Assembly: GCA_016296185.1 (NCBI GenBank)
Contig: JAEDJT010000018.1
Span: 1 to 29,251, forward strand
Direction of reading: 5' to 3'
Source: Bacilli bacterium
GTDB lineage: Bacteria; Bacillota_I; Bacilli_A; RF39; UBA660
DNA length: 29,251 nucleotides
Shown: piece by piece, positions 7,199-15,728 of the stretch
Layout: every line of letters begins with the position of its first letter
Numbering within the stretch: the first letter of the stretch is position 1
Position numbers and translations under genes: made by a program
Notes under the pieces: generated by a model
Told to the model about the DNA's origin: nothing
Database searches by the model: none
The model's input: the letters and a program-made list of their open reading frames with translations, nothing else

Positions 7199-7852
7199 AT
7201 GAAGAATAAAAATAGATTTATGATACTGTTAATAATAGCTGTATTTATCGCATGTTTAGGTGTTGGAGCCTATTCATATGCTAAATATATAACTAAATAC
7301 AATTCCAACTCATCAGGTACAATAGCTAAATGGTACATAACATTAAATGGTGAAGATTTAAATGGAACTAAAGAAGCTGAAATAACAGTATTACAAGAAA
7401 AGAATCCACATATTGCAGATGGAGTTATAGCACCTACTTCACTAGCATTCTTTGATATAATGGTTGATGCTACTAAAACAGGTGTAGATTTAGAATACGA
7501 AATTAGTGTTAATTCTCCTGAAGATAACGTAATAAGAGATTTTGCAATTTACAAAATGGTTGATTTAGATACTAATGAAGAAGTATTAGCAACTGATGCA
7601 CTATTAAAAGGCGATATGTATGTTAAGAATCCAGACGGAACACTAAATGAAAATAAACAAATAAATAAAAGAATATATATTCAATGGATCGATGATGATT
7701 CTATAGAAGGACACATGACAGATGCTGAAGATACAGCAGCTGCTGAATGGGTAGATTTTGAACAATCAGATGGTACAGTTGTAAAAACTAAAAAAATGGG
7801 TGTCGTAAATGTCAAAATAGAATTTAGACAAAAGAAAACTGAAACTGAATAA
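7199..7852 (+). CDS. SipW-cognate TasA-like protein (D), the only plus-strand gene
   Basis: The 217-residue product has a basic start, a hydrophobic segment (residues 7-27) and then YSYAKYITKYNSNSSGTIAKW, which fits the signal and mature N-terminus of SipW/TasA-class proteins. The body contains alternating strands and ends with VNVKIEFRQ. It appears paralogous to gene H: both share the A/S-Y-x-x-Y-I-x-K signal junction, an I/V-A-K/N-W-x-I strand, and a C-terminal K-I/V-x-F-R-Q tail. It stands alone between a divergent promoter region and a bidirectional terminator, while every other gene is on the minus strand. It is therefore independently transcribed, and possibly inverted relative to its neighbours. 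Confidence 0.72.
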   Translation: MKNKNRFMILLIIAVFIACLGVGAYSYAKYITKYNSNSSGTIAKWYITLNGEDLNGTKEAEITVLQEKNPHIADGVIAPTSLAFFDIMVDATKTGVDLEYEISVNSPEDNVIRDFAIYKMVDLDTNEEVLATDALLKGDMYVKNPDGTLNENKQINKRIYIQWIDDDSIEGHMTDAEDTAAAEWVDFEQSDGTVVKTKKMGVVNVKIEFRQKKTETE

Positions 7853-7882
7853 AAAAAATACTTTCATTTGAAAGTATTTTTT
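7853..7882. terminator. Bidirectional terminator between converging genes D and E
   Basis: An A-rich/T-rich stem (AAAAATACTTTC with its complement) and an ATTT loop (7866-7869) lie between the stop of D and the stop of E. Both strands end in T runs after the stem, so it serves gene D and the long minus-strand operon. Confidence 0.85.
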
Positions 7883-8546
7883 ATTTTACTTGTGTAGTTT
7901 TAATTTCTATTTGAATTTCTAGAGATTTTTCACTACTACCAACTGTTTCATAATATTCATATGCTTTATTACCCCAATATGTATCCCATCCATCAGGAGT
8001 AGATGTATCATCATCAGGATTTGTTCTTGTACCATCATATGGCCATTCACAATCAACAGTAATTGTAATTTTTTCACCAGCTCTAACACTATTAGCATTA
8101 GTAGAAATTGTTAAGATAAATGGATAATAACTAGTTAAAGTATCATATAACTCTTGAGGAGTATATATTTTACCATCACTACTTTCTCTTACAGAACTAT
8201 ATGTTTCACCAAATAATTTATACTCTAATACATTTAATTCTACATTAGCAGCAGATTCACCATTATTTGATAATTTAGTTTCTTCTGTAATAGTTGTCAT
8301 ACCAGGATATAAATCTTTTAAATTAACATCCCATGTTTGGCCATCTTCACCAATTGAAATATCCCAAGCTCTAACGTGACCTGTAATATTCATACTGACA
8401 ATACTATTAAAAACAAACCATGCAAATACATTAGTTCCTAATGCAAAAAACAAGAATAAAAAGAACAATATCTTATGTTTTTTAAATGTTCTTAATAATC
8501 TGTTTTTAGGTTTTACATTGGTTTCTTGTGTATCGTTTGTCTTCAC
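7881..8546 (-). CDS. SipW-cognate TasA/camelysin-like protein (E)
   Basis: I prefer the GTG at 8546 as the start (221 residues), because the AGGAA ribosome binding site directly abuts the alternative GTG at 8555. A basic stretch is followed by a hydrophobic segment (residues 26-41) and FAWFVFNSIVSMNITG. The mature part has VRAWDISIG and then NLKDLYPGMTT with KLSNNGESAANV. This is the same order as in TasA/camelysin (a strand, then an L-x-P-G turn, then an N-x-G strand). It ends in EIQIEIKTTQ. It is the last gene of the long operon, 15 bases after the signal peptidase at 8570, which is the likely processing enzyme. Confidence 0.75.
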   Translation of the reverse strand: MKTNDTQETNVKPKNRLLRTFKKHKILFFLFLFFALGTNVFAWFVFNSIVSMNITGHVRAWDISIGEDGQTWDVNLKDLYPGMTTITEETKLSNNGESAANVELNVLEYKLFGETYSSVRESSDGKIYTPQELYDTLTSYYPFILTISTNANSVRAGEKITITVDCEWPYDGTRTNPDDDTSTPDGWDTYWGNKAYEYYETVGSSEKSLEIQIEIKTTQVK

Positions 8547-8569
8547 AATAACCACTTCCTATCTAATTA

Positions 8570-9256
8570 TTAATCCTCTTTATCTTCTACTTCATCTTCA
8601 AAAGATTTTTCTTCTATATCATTTTCTTCTAGTGATTCATCATCAATAGATGAATTATTATTTTCATTTGATGTTTCTTCCATTATTCCTTTATTTTTAT
8701 CTACTTTTATAAATTCAGGAATCTCTTCTTCTTTCTTTTCTTTAACTATTTTTATTAATTCTACAGCAACAAGAACAGCTACCGGAAAAGCTATACATAA
8801 TAATAAAGTAAACATATTAAGAGTTATCTTACCAATAACACTTAAACTAATAAATCTATATACAACCTTACCAAAGATTTGCTCTTCTTCAACTATTGGG
8901 TCTTCTATATCATTAGCAACACCTTTAGTATGATAATGTTTTTTACCATCTTCATCTTCTTCAATACTTACAACTTGGTGAGTAATAATCTTTCCTCTAA
9001 GATCTCCAGATTCACCCATATAAGTTAAAGCATCTCCAACTTCAATACTATCTGAATTAGTATCTTGAATTAATAAAGTATCTCCTACAGTATAAATTGG
9101 AATCATACTTGAAGAAGCTACAGTATAAATTCTATATCCAAAAAAACTTCCATTATTACTAAATCTTTGAAAACAAGTAACAACTATTAAAACAACTAAG
9201 AAAATTGTTATTAAAGTTTCAACTGCTGTAATTATAAACTCTAATGTTTTTTTCAT
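8570..9256 (-). CDS. Signal peptidase I, SipW/ER type, with acidic C-terminal tail
   Basis: The 228-residue product has an N-terminal membrane helix (residues 9-30) and the box VASSSMIPIY with catalytic Ser50. VGDTLLI follows, then ITHQVV with His93 in place of the Lys used by bacterial-type enzymes, then a YHTKGVANDIEDP acid region. This Ser/His form is characteristic of ER-type/SipW signal peptidases (family S26B), which cleave TasA-class precursors at the outer membrane face. A second helix is at about 148-170. The last 55 residues form a highly acidic, Ser/Asn-rich cytoplasmic tail that is unusual for SipW. The usual TKGDAN reads TKGVAN, so the catalytic acid may be one of the later Asp residues. 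AGGTGA precedes the ATG. It sits between the DUF2357-like gene and TasA-like E. Confidence 0.85.
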   Translation of the reverse strand: MKKTLEFIITAVETLITIFLVVLIVVTCFQRFSNNGSFFGYRIYTVASSSMIPIYTVGDTLLIQDTNSDSIEVGDALTYMGESGDLRGKIITHQVVSIEEDEDGKKHYHTKGVANDIEDPIVEEEQIFGKVVYRFISLSVIGKITLNMFTLLLCIAFPVAVLVAVELIKIVKEKKEEEIPEFIKVDKNKGIMEETSNENNNSSIDDESLEENDIEEKSFEDEVEDKED

Positions 9257-9263
9257 ATTTCAC

Positions 9264-10388
9264 CTAATTTAATTTTAGATTATTAATTTTATTCATATAT
9301 TTATCAATATGTTTTTTATAAATCTTAGTAATTCCTTCAACAGTTGCTTGATTCTTATATTTAACTATTGCATATTGTTCACCAACCATATCTTTAACTT
9401 CTTCTTCAGTTAAAGTAGCATTTAAATCTACAATTTTTTGAATAACTTGTTGCATTACTCTTTCTTTTAAATTTTTAGATTTATATTCTTGTTTATTTAA
9501 TGAACATAATATTAAATAATCTAATAAGAATGTTTCATCGAATAATCCTCTTAATTCACCATCATCTTCATAGTTTTTATCAGATTTTTCTCTTTTATCT
9601 TCATCACCAAAATGTTCTTGCATATAATCCCATAATTTTAAAGCATATTGGAAATTAGTATTCTTTAAAATTAAATTTGTTTTCTTTATTGGTGGTCTAA
9701 TTAAAGCTGTATGTGCTTTAGCTAATGATTTAAATACTTCGGTAGCTTTTAAATCAACTATATTTTGTTCTAGTCTATCTATTCTAGTTTTTAAATCATC
9801 GCCATCTTTTTCGCCAACATCTTCTTTAGTATGTAAAGAACTCTTTAATGCTAAATCAATAGATATTTTTTCACTACCTACCATAGTAGCTGCTTTATAT
9901 TGAATTGATTTATCATCTTTTAAATGTGATGCATCTAATAATTTCTTTTTCTTAATACTTACAAATACTTCCATATTATTTATTAAAGTATAAATAAATC
10001 TATTTTCATAAGTATCAAAACTTTCTTCTTTATTAATATTTAAAATTCTAGATGGAGTAACATTATCATCTTCATCTATACTTTGAATTAATTGAGTATT
10101 TCTAGCTAAATGTTTAATACTTTCAACAGTAGTACGTCTAGCTTGTTCTATTTTAACAATTTCATCTTCATTAATAATGAATCGGTTTGGATTACGAAGA
10201 ATATTATCAAGATATCTAATAGTATCTTCCATAATATCAAGCCATTCAAAATTAGCTTCAAATTTGTCAAAATGTAAGTCAACTACTAAATCAGATTTAG
10301 TTTTTTTAGTAAATGAATTTACCTTAGTCTCACTTGCATTATTGAACAAATTATTGACTCTCAACTCAATACCATTATGTTCGTTCAT
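9264..10388 (-). CDS. DUF2357-like protein, partner of the McrB-like ATPase (no nuclease motif seen)
   Basis: The start is set at the ATG at 10388 (374 residues) by GGTGAGG 3-8 bases upstream. A GTG three codons earlier is inside that site. The product is soluble and charged. It has the segment FDTYENRFIYTLINNM (about residues 124-139) and a later TNLILKNTNFQYALKLWDYM block. Both recall DUF2357 proteins, which often sit beside McrB-like ATPases, as in LlaJI-type restriction systems and related loci. In restriction proteins this region is followed by a PD-(D/E)xK nuclease; I see no D...E-x-K pattern here and the protein ends with a Lys-rich helix. It probably works with the AAA+ protein encoded 23 bases upstream. 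Family assignment is by eye and tentative. Confidence 0.55.
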   Translation of the reverse strand: MNEHNGIELRVNNLFNNASETKVNSFTKKTKSDLVVDLHFDKFEANFEWLDIMEDTIRYLDNILRNPNRFIINEDEIVKIEQARRTTVESIKHLARNTQLIQSIDEDDNVTPSRILNINKEESFDTYENRFIYTLINNMEVFVSIKKKKLLDASHLKDDKSIQYKAATMVGSEKISIDLALKSSLHTKEDVGEKDGDDLKTRIDRLEQNIVDLKATEVFKSLAKAHTALIRPPIKKTNLILKNTNFQYALKLWDYMQEHFGDEDKREKSDKNYEDDGELRGLFDETFLLDYLILCSLNKQEYKSKNLKERVMQQVIQKIVDLNATLTEEEVKDMVGEQYAIVKYKNQATVEGITKIYKKHIDKYMNKINNLKLN

Positions 10389-10411
10389 AATCCTCACCTT
10401 TCTTTATTTTA

Positions 10412-11959
10412 CTATGTTAATTTCTTTAATCTTAATAAGTATTCAATACATTCTTTCATTTTACCTTTACCGAATGTATCATCTAAGAATTTAATATAAC
10501 CATCAATTTCATCTCTAATATATGAGATATTTAATTGTTCAAATTTACGTAAGATCTTTCTAGCAATAAAGTAATCAATACCATCAACTTCAGATCCTCC
10601 GCATCCTACAAATACAGGAACGAATTTTTTCATATGTGCTACGATACGATTACCAAACGCGATACGGAAATGTTGAATAACATAATCATCCATTTTTTCA
10701 ATCTTATCTAAGCTTTCTTGTGATATAGCATTATCATTCATTGCTTGATCAAATAATTTAACTAAATATGTATAATTTATATCTTGTGCAGTTGTTGGAA
10801 TAGGTTCAAATGCTTGACCTTTATCATTGATATCAATTGGCATAGCACGGTCGTAAACTTTATCTGTTACCATGAATGTTGAGTCATCGTTATTGATTGT
10901 ACCAATGTACCAAACATTTGGAGCAATTTGTAATTTACCATTTTTAATTCTCTTAGGATCAGTATCCCAACCACTTGGAACTAATTCAACTATCCACTCA
11001 TCTTGACTTGGCATTTCTAGAATAGATAACATTTCTGCAAAATAATATTCAACACGTGAGATGTTCATTTCATCTAGTATTACTGTATAAACATCATCAG
11101 TATAACCAGCTCTATATATTTCTGCTAATACGTCAGTTTCATTAAACTTCTTTGTAAATTCATTGAAGTAACCAAATAACTCAGTTCTATCTCTCCATGA
11201 TGGTTGAACAGAAGCAACACATGAATCATGTTTTAAGAATTTTCCCCAAGCATATGCAAGTGATGTTTTACCTGTACCTGAGATACCTTGTAAAATTACT
11301 AATCTTGTACTTGCTAATGCAGCTATAAATAAACGCATCATATTAGATGTATAGTATAAATGTAATTCAGAAGCAGCGAAGTTTCTAAAGTTTTCAACAA
11401 TTTCTGGTAATGTGAATGAATTACCATAATCAACTGCTTTATAATCTTTATATTGTAAATCGATACTAACAAGTTTAGGGAATCTTGTATTTTGAGCATC
11501 GATATCTCCTTCTTCTTCGCCTTCAGCTGTTGGTGCTTCACCACCAACTCCTCCACCATTAGGATCTTCATCAGGATTAAGACCAAGTTGACTAACTTTC
11601 ATAGCATATAACTCGTCTTTTTCTTTCATTAATTTAGCAACTTGTTTATGTAAGTCAGCTAACTCTTCTAATAATGATTCTTGTTCAACAAGAGTCTTTC
11701 TAAATCTAATTAACTTTCTTACAACAAAGTAAGCTAAGAAAATAATTAAAGCTAATAATATAATTGTAATAATAACAGCAATAATTACTAAAAGCCATTC
11801 TCCTCCACTAAAATCAGCACTATAATATTTGATTAATCTAGCATAACTTCTAACATCAAACATTTGAAGAATACCTAAAAATAATTGTTTAAAACCTTCT
11901 ACTAATCCACCTAGTAGTTGATCTAAAAACTCATATAAAAATCTAACATAAGTATTCAT
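10412..11959 (-). CDS. Membrane-anchored McrB-clade AAA+ ATPase
   Basis: The 515-residue product has an amphipathic N-terminus, one strong membrane helix (about residues 54-80), a coiled coil (86-121), a Gly/Glu-rich linker (130-152) and an AAA+ module. The module shows Walker A GISGTGKT (225-232), VQPSWRDRTELFGYFN (251-266, close to the RPSW-x-D segment of McrB relatives), Walker B VILDEMN (293-299), sensor GTINND (353-358) and a DRAMPIDI arginine-finger region (370-377). McrB-clade proteins form hexameric ATP/GTP-driven rings. Here the N-terminal DNA-binding domain of McrB is replaced by a membrane anchor, so the ring would sit on the cytoplasmic face. Its start lies one base after the TGA of the preceding gene, with AGGTGA overlapping that gene's last codons. 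The operon links it to SipW peptidases and TasA-like proteins. Confidence 0.78.
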   Translation of the reverse strand: MNTYVRFLYEFLDQLLGGLVEGFKQLFLGILQMFDVRSYARLIKYYSADFSGGEWLLVIIAVIITIILLALIIFLAYFVVRKLIRFRKTLVEQESLLEELADLHKQVAKLMKEKDELYAMKVSQLGLNPDEDPNGGGVGGEAPTAEGEEEGDIDAQNTRFPKLVSIDLQYKDYKAVDYGNSFTLPEIVENFRNFAASELHLYYTSNMMRLFIAALASTRLVILQGISGTGKTSLAYAWGKFLKHDSCVASVQPSWRDRTELFGYFNEFTKKFNETDVLAEIYRAGYTDDVYTVILDEMNISRVEYYFAEMLSILEMPSQDEWIVELVPSGWDTDPKRIKNGKLQIAPNVWYIGTINNDDSTFMVTDKVYDRAMPIDINDKGQAFEPIPTTAQDINYTYLVKLFDQAMNDNAISQESLDKIEKMDDYVIQHFRIAFGNRIVAHMKKFVPVFVGCGGSEVDGIDYFIARKILRKFEQLNISYIRDEIDGYIKFLDDTFGKGKMKECIEYLLRLKKLT

Positions 11960-11960
11960 A

Positions 11961-12971
11961 TCACTTCACCTCATCTACACTTATTATTCTTGTATTTATT
12001 TTACCATTATTTAACATGTCTTTGTTATAATATTTATTATTTTCCATAATAATTTTATCAAATACTTCTAAATATTCGATATTATCACTTGAATAATCAA
12101 ATGATTTATCTAGATATATAGCAAATACAAATCCTTGTCTTTTTAGTTCTAAAACATAACTTTTATATCTAGTAAAACATTCAAAAGTAACAACTACTCT
12201 TATTTTTTCTTGAATAAAAGGATTATCAATTGTATTAACAACTCTTGCTAATTTAGTCTTTTTATCAAAGAATGTTTTTGGTAAATCAATAAAATATAAT
12301 GTATCAAAATCACAACTAATTAAGTCATATACTATTTTAGAACATAATTGTAAATAACTAATCATAGCTAAATCTTCTTGAATAGTATCTTTTTCTTGTG
12401 CTTTTTCTATTGCAATTTTACTATATAAATCAGGAAATTTTATATTATTATGTGGTTTAGCATAAACATATTTTTTACTTTTATCTATTTTATCAAACTT
12501 TAATTCAAACATATCAGAATTAAAACCATCTAAAAATTCTTTTCTTTTTCTAATAGCATCTCTTAATTCATTATTAATTATATTTTCAAAATCATCTTCT
12601 TCAATATTAAGAAGTTTTTTTCTTAACTTACTTATTTCAGAAATTGTATTTTTTTGAGATTCTAATAAATATAATTGATCAATATTATATATTTTCTTAT
12701 AGAATTCTTTACATAATTCTGCTTCTTTTTCTAAATCAGGAAACTCTTGTTTTAAATCTCTACAAGTATAATCCATAGCACAATCTATTTTTTTATTAAC
12801 AGCTAATTTAGAAGTTTGTTCATCTAGATAATTACTATATCTAACATTTATATAAACAGAAGCAAATGCATCAGAAATAGTTTTATTATATTTATTACCA
12901 AGTATTAACTTCATATAATTATTTAAACATTTCTTAGTATATGAAGTATATTCATCCATAATATTAACCAT
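11961..12971 (-). CDS. Uncharacterised cytoplasmic protein between TasA-like F and the AAA+ gene
   Basis: I do not recognise this 336-residue protein. The ATG at 12971 is preferred because AGGTGA lies 6 bases upstream; the GTG at 12980 is part of that site. It has no signal peptide or membrane helix. Residues about 1-160 are helical and Lys/Glu-rich with a Cys pair. The C-terminal part alternates strands and helices, with DFDTLYFIDLPKTFF, then VVVTFECF, then LKRQGFVFAIYLD and IEYLEVFDKIIM. The order strand-E-helix-G-F-x-F-A-I-strand faintly recalls a degenerate EAL-type barrel, but no catalytic motif is present. It ends in TGA directly before the AAA+ gene (coupled translation), so it may be an adaptor or regulator of the ATPase. 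Confidence 0.6.
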   Translation of the reverse strand: MVNIMDEYTSYTKKCLNNYMKLILGNKYNKTISDAFASVYINVRYSNYLDEQTSKLAVNKKIDCAMDYTCRDLKQEFPDLEKEAELCKEFYKKIYNIDQLYLLESQKNTISEISKLRKKLLNIEEDDFENIINNELRDAIRKRKEFLDGFNSDMFELKFDKIDKSKKYVYAKPHNNIKFPDLYSKIAIEKAQEKDTIQEDLAMISYLQLCSKIVYDLISCDFDTLYFIDLPKTFFDKKTKLARVVNTIDNPFIQEKIRVVVTFECFTRYKSYVLELKRQGFVFAIYLDKSFDYSSDNIEYLEVFDKIIMENNKYYNKDMLNNGKINTRIISVDEVK

Positions 12972-12985
12972 ACATTTCACCTCTC

Positions 12986-13993
12986 TTATTTAATGTTGAT
13001 ATCATCAACATAATCAACTATTAAAGTATTTGTTTTTTCAGGATATGAATTATCAGCAGCAATATTTAATTTAAAGAACTTAACTGCCATACTAGATTCA
13101 GCATCTAAGTCAAACATAACTTTCTTTATAAAATGTTTTCCATCAATTTCTTGCAAAAATTCTTCATTATCATGTCCCTGTGTTCTATGCATATATGCAT
13201 AACCTGTAGTATCTAATCTTAATTGATTAGCATCCCAAGATAATGTAATTCTTGCACTTGAACATTTCTTTTTATTTTCATCACTTAATGCTGCATATTC
13301 ATCTAAATTTATTTTTTCATTAACATCATAAGTAACACCATTATCAGTAAATGATTCTAATGATACATAGAAGTTTCTAGCATTAGTAATTAAAGCATTT
13401 AAATATACTTGATTTGCTTTATCTTCAATTGTATAAGTAACACCATAATAACCAACAAATACCTCAAAAGTACCAGATAACTCTTTGATATAAGGATCAC
13501 TACTTATAGCAGTAACTTTAACTTTAATACTATCATTCTTTTGTAATTCTTTAGTACCAGTATATGTTAATTTAACTACAAACGAATCATTAGTACTATC
13601 TTTAGATATTGTTCTAGATACAGCACTTTCACCATCAATAGAACATTTAACATCAGAAGCATTAACTGACTTAGTAGAAACGCTTTCACATTCTACATTA
13701 TATTTAATATCTTTTGTAGTCTTAACTAATAAATTTGCTGTATTTTGCATTGTTATATTAACATCATATGATCCAGTACCAGCCCAGTTCTCTATTGCAT
13801 AATCAACAGTATTTTCTTTTAATTTATTACTAGAAAAATAAAAGTTTTGTGTCATTAAAAATCTATTAGAAAAAATTTCTAAAGCATATCTTGCATAAGA
13901 CACAAATAAACATGAGAAAAGAACTAATAGAATAGCAACTACACATACACCAATATATTTATGTTCATTAAATAATTTCTTTGCTCTTCTCAT
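12986..13993 (-). CDS. SipW-cognate-type surface protein (F)
   Basis: The 335-residue product starts at the ATG at 13993, with AAAGGTGG about 8 bases upstream; a GTG at 14005 overlaps that site. A basic N-terminus, a hydrophobic segment (residues 13-33) and FVSYARYALEIFSNRF form the signal region. The mature part begins with NFYFSSNKLKENTVDY, then an NWAG turn and a YDVNITMQNTANLL strand block, which is the usual opening of one large TasA-related surface family in low-GC gut bacteria (from memory, not searched). Cysteines in VECESV and VKCSIDG could form a disulfide. The rest is beta-rich. It is inferred to be a secreted structural subunit. It lies between genes G and the uncharacterised gene in the operon. 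Confidence 0.65.
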   Translation of the reverse strand: MRRAKKLFNEHKYIGVCVVAILLVLFSCLFVSYARYALEIFSNRFLMTQNFYFSSNKLKENTVDYAIENWAGTGSYDVNITMQNTANLLVKTTKDIKYNVECESVSTKSVNASDVKCSIDGESAVSRTISKDSTNDSFVVKLTYTGTKELQKNDSIKVKVTAISSDPYIKELSGTFEVFVGYYGVTYTIEDKANQVYLNALITNARNFYVSLESFTDNGVTYDVNEKINLDEYAALSDENKKKCSSARITLSWDANQLRLDTTGYAYMHRTQGHDNEEFLQEIDGKHFIKKVMFDLDAESSMAVKFFKLNIAADNSYPEKTNTLIVDYVDDINIK

Positions 13994-14015
13994 GTTTATC
14001 ACCACCTTTTATTTT

Positions 14016-14618
14016 TTAATCAGTATCCATAATTTGTTTACTTATTACTCTAACTTGAATTGATTCAATTAAATTTTGATAATTATATGTATTATATTTC
14101 TTAGGAAAATTAACAGCTAAGCAATAAGAATTAGATTCTTTTTCAGTATGTCCAAATGTTCTTTTTTCAGTAATCATTGTTCTAAAGAATGCATCACTAG
14201 AAGAGCCATCAGTTGAAGTCACATCAGTAATAATTGCATTCTTCTCTTGCGTACATAATCCCTCATAAACATGATATTCTAACGGAATATTTGTAGTAGA
14301 TACAAATTTCAAATAATAAGAAATATCAGTATTAGTAACTACTCCATTTTCATTAGTATTATATACATTGAAATAATAATATCTTGTTTTACCATCAGGT
14401 TCTAAATTATCCATTTGAATATTCATACTAGAACCATCATTCATTTTTCCTTCTAAACTAATAGCATATAATGCAACATTTAATTCAGTACCAGATTTTG
14501 CTTCAGAAACAAATCTAGCATTAGAAGATTTAAAAATAGTAAGTATTAATAAAATATCAGCAATTAAGAAAACAGCTAACAAAGTATATTTTCTTTTATT
14601 GTTCTTTTTTCTCCTCAT
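14016..14618 (-). CDS. SipW-cognate TasA-like protein (G)
   Basis: The 200-residue product has a very basic start (MRRKKNNKRK), a hydrophobic segment (11-29) and KSSNARFVSEAKSGTELNVAL, a typical SipW-class junction with A-R-F at the mature N-terminus. It continues with strand pairs around an NLEPDGKTRYYYFNV turn, matching the L-x-P-G region of TasA/camelysin folds. Two Cys (in GLCTQEK and NSYCLAV) may pair. Its start lies inside the end of the signal peptidase gene (23-base overlap), which ties its translation to the enzyme that probably cleaves it. The GGAAGTGA ribosome binding site is within the peptidase coding region. Confidence 0.72.
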   Translation of the reverse strand: MRRKKNNKRKYTLLAVFLIADILLILTIFKSSNARFVSEAKSGTELNVALYAISLEGKMNDGSSMNIQMDNLEPDGKTRYYYFNVYNTNENGVVTNTDISYYLKFVSTTNIPLEYHVYEGLCTQEKNAIITDVTSTDGSSSDAFFRTMITEKRTFGHTEKESNSYCLAVNFPKKYNTYNYQNLIESIQVRVISKQIMDTD

Positions 14619-15087
14619 CTATTTTCACTTCCTTACCAAGAAAATAATTAATAACCATAAGTATAACTATAAGTGGCATTATTACATATACACTAGTAAG
14701 TTTACTAAAACCTTTACCAATGTATTTAACAGTTCCAATAACATTAGCAATTTCTATTGGATCATCTTCTGTATTATTATTATCACCTTGTGTTATTATC
14801 TTATCTTCTGAAATATTTATTACTCTATGAGTTACAATAACACCCTCATAATAGAAAGTAATAATATCATTAACTTTTATATCTTTATCTTTAGTATCAA
14901 CAAATACATAATCACCTATATGAATTGTATCTTCCATACTACCACTAATAATTTCAAAATATGTATAACCAAAATATAAAGGATATCCATTCTTTTTACT
15001 ATTGATATTTCCATAAAGTTTAAATATGATAAATACGCTTAATAAAATAATTAAAATATCTAATAATAATTGAAAAAACTTCTTCAT
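14596..15087 (-). CDS. Signal peptidase I, SipW/ER type (short form)
   Basis: The 163-residue product has an N-terminal membrane helix (6-25) and the catalytic box IISGSMEDTIHIGDYVFV with Ser50. It then has VTHRVI with His87 and ITQGDNNNTEDDP with Asp102 and Asp108/109, and a C-terminal helix (about 130-150). Ser/His catalysis with a THRVI box identifies the ER-type/SipW class that processes TasA-like substrates. All expected residues are present, so it should be active. It is shorter than the peptidase at 8570 and lacks that enzyme's acidic tail. It lies between substrate-like genes H and G with 1-base spacing and a 23-base overlap. Two active SipW-type enzymes in one operon suggest division of labour among the substrates. 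Confidence 0.88.
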   Translation of the reverse strand: MKKFFQLLLDILIILLSVFIIFKLYGNINSKKNGYPLYFGYTYFEIISGSMEDTIHIGDYVFVDTKDKDIKVNDIITFYYEGVIVTHRVINISEDKIITQGDNNNTEDDPIEIANVIGTVKYIGKGFSKLTSVYVIMPLIVILMVINYFLGKEVKIDEEKKEQ

Positions 15088-15088
15088 A

Positions 15089-15727
15089 TTAACCTACATA
15101 TTGTCTGAAATTAACTTTAATTGGTATATCCAATTTTGGTTGATCACCATTCATACCAACTTCTGTATCAGCAACGTTATTATTTTCATCATTTAACCAA
15201 GAAATAGTAATTCTAATATATATACATCTATCCTCTTTAGGTTTTAGATAAGTATTCTTATCATAAAAAACTGTATCTTCATAAATACCTTTTTCAGAAT
15301 CAACATTTTCTAAAGAACCCTCATCAATTAAATTACCATATTTATCGACTTTACTAACTTCTGTAATAGTAATTCTATCATTTTTGATATTAGAACTATC
15401 AACAGTCAAATCATACACAAAAGAAACTTCTGTATCATATGGATCGATAGCTAAAGTAAATGATCCACTAACACCAGGTGCAAATAATCCTTCTTCTACA
15501 TGAACTCCAGCACCAGTTAATGTCATATCATTAATTGTAAACGTTTTAGTTTCTTCTCCACCATCAGTAACCATGGAGTCATTAACTAAAATATCCCAAT
15601 TGGCTACCCTCATCTCAATAGCTTGTTCTGTTTTACTTATATATAAACTATAAGAATACATAGAACCAACTACTAATAAAAATAAGAAAGAAAGGACCAA
15701 TAAGACCATAAATTTCTTATTTTTCAT
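15089..15727 (-). CDS. SipW-cognate TasA-like protein (H)
   Basis: The 212-residue product has a short basic start, a hydrophobic segment (6-24) and YSYSLYISKTEQAIEMRVANW, matching the signal region and first strand of TasA-class proteins. It continues with GLFAPGVSGSFTLAID, the L-x-P-G turn and following strand of that fold, and ends with IPIKVNFRQ. It resembles plus-strand protein D in signal junction and C-terminal tail. It is preceded by the signal peptidase-like gene (1 base between stop and start) and followed by the active peptidase (1 base), all read from the promoter at 16274-16302. It is inferred to be an exported fibre or surface-layer subunit. Confidence 0.72.
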   Translation of the reverse strand: MKNKKFMVLLVLSFLFLLVVGSMYSYSLYISKTEQAIEMRVANWDILVNDSMVTDGGEETKTFTINDMTLTGAGVHVEEGLFAPGVSGSFTLAIDPYDTEVSFVYDLTVDSSNIKNDRITITEVSKVDKYGNLIDEGSLENVDSEKGIYEDTVFYDKNTYLKPKEDRCIYIRITISWLNDENNNVADTEVGMNGDQPKLDIPIKVNFRQYVG

Positions 15728-15728
15728 A

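Noticed and set aside
9264..11959. McrBC/LlaJI-type restriction system
   Set aside because: No nuclease motif in the partner, no methyltransferase gene nearby, and the ATPase has a membrane helix in place of a DNA-binding domain.
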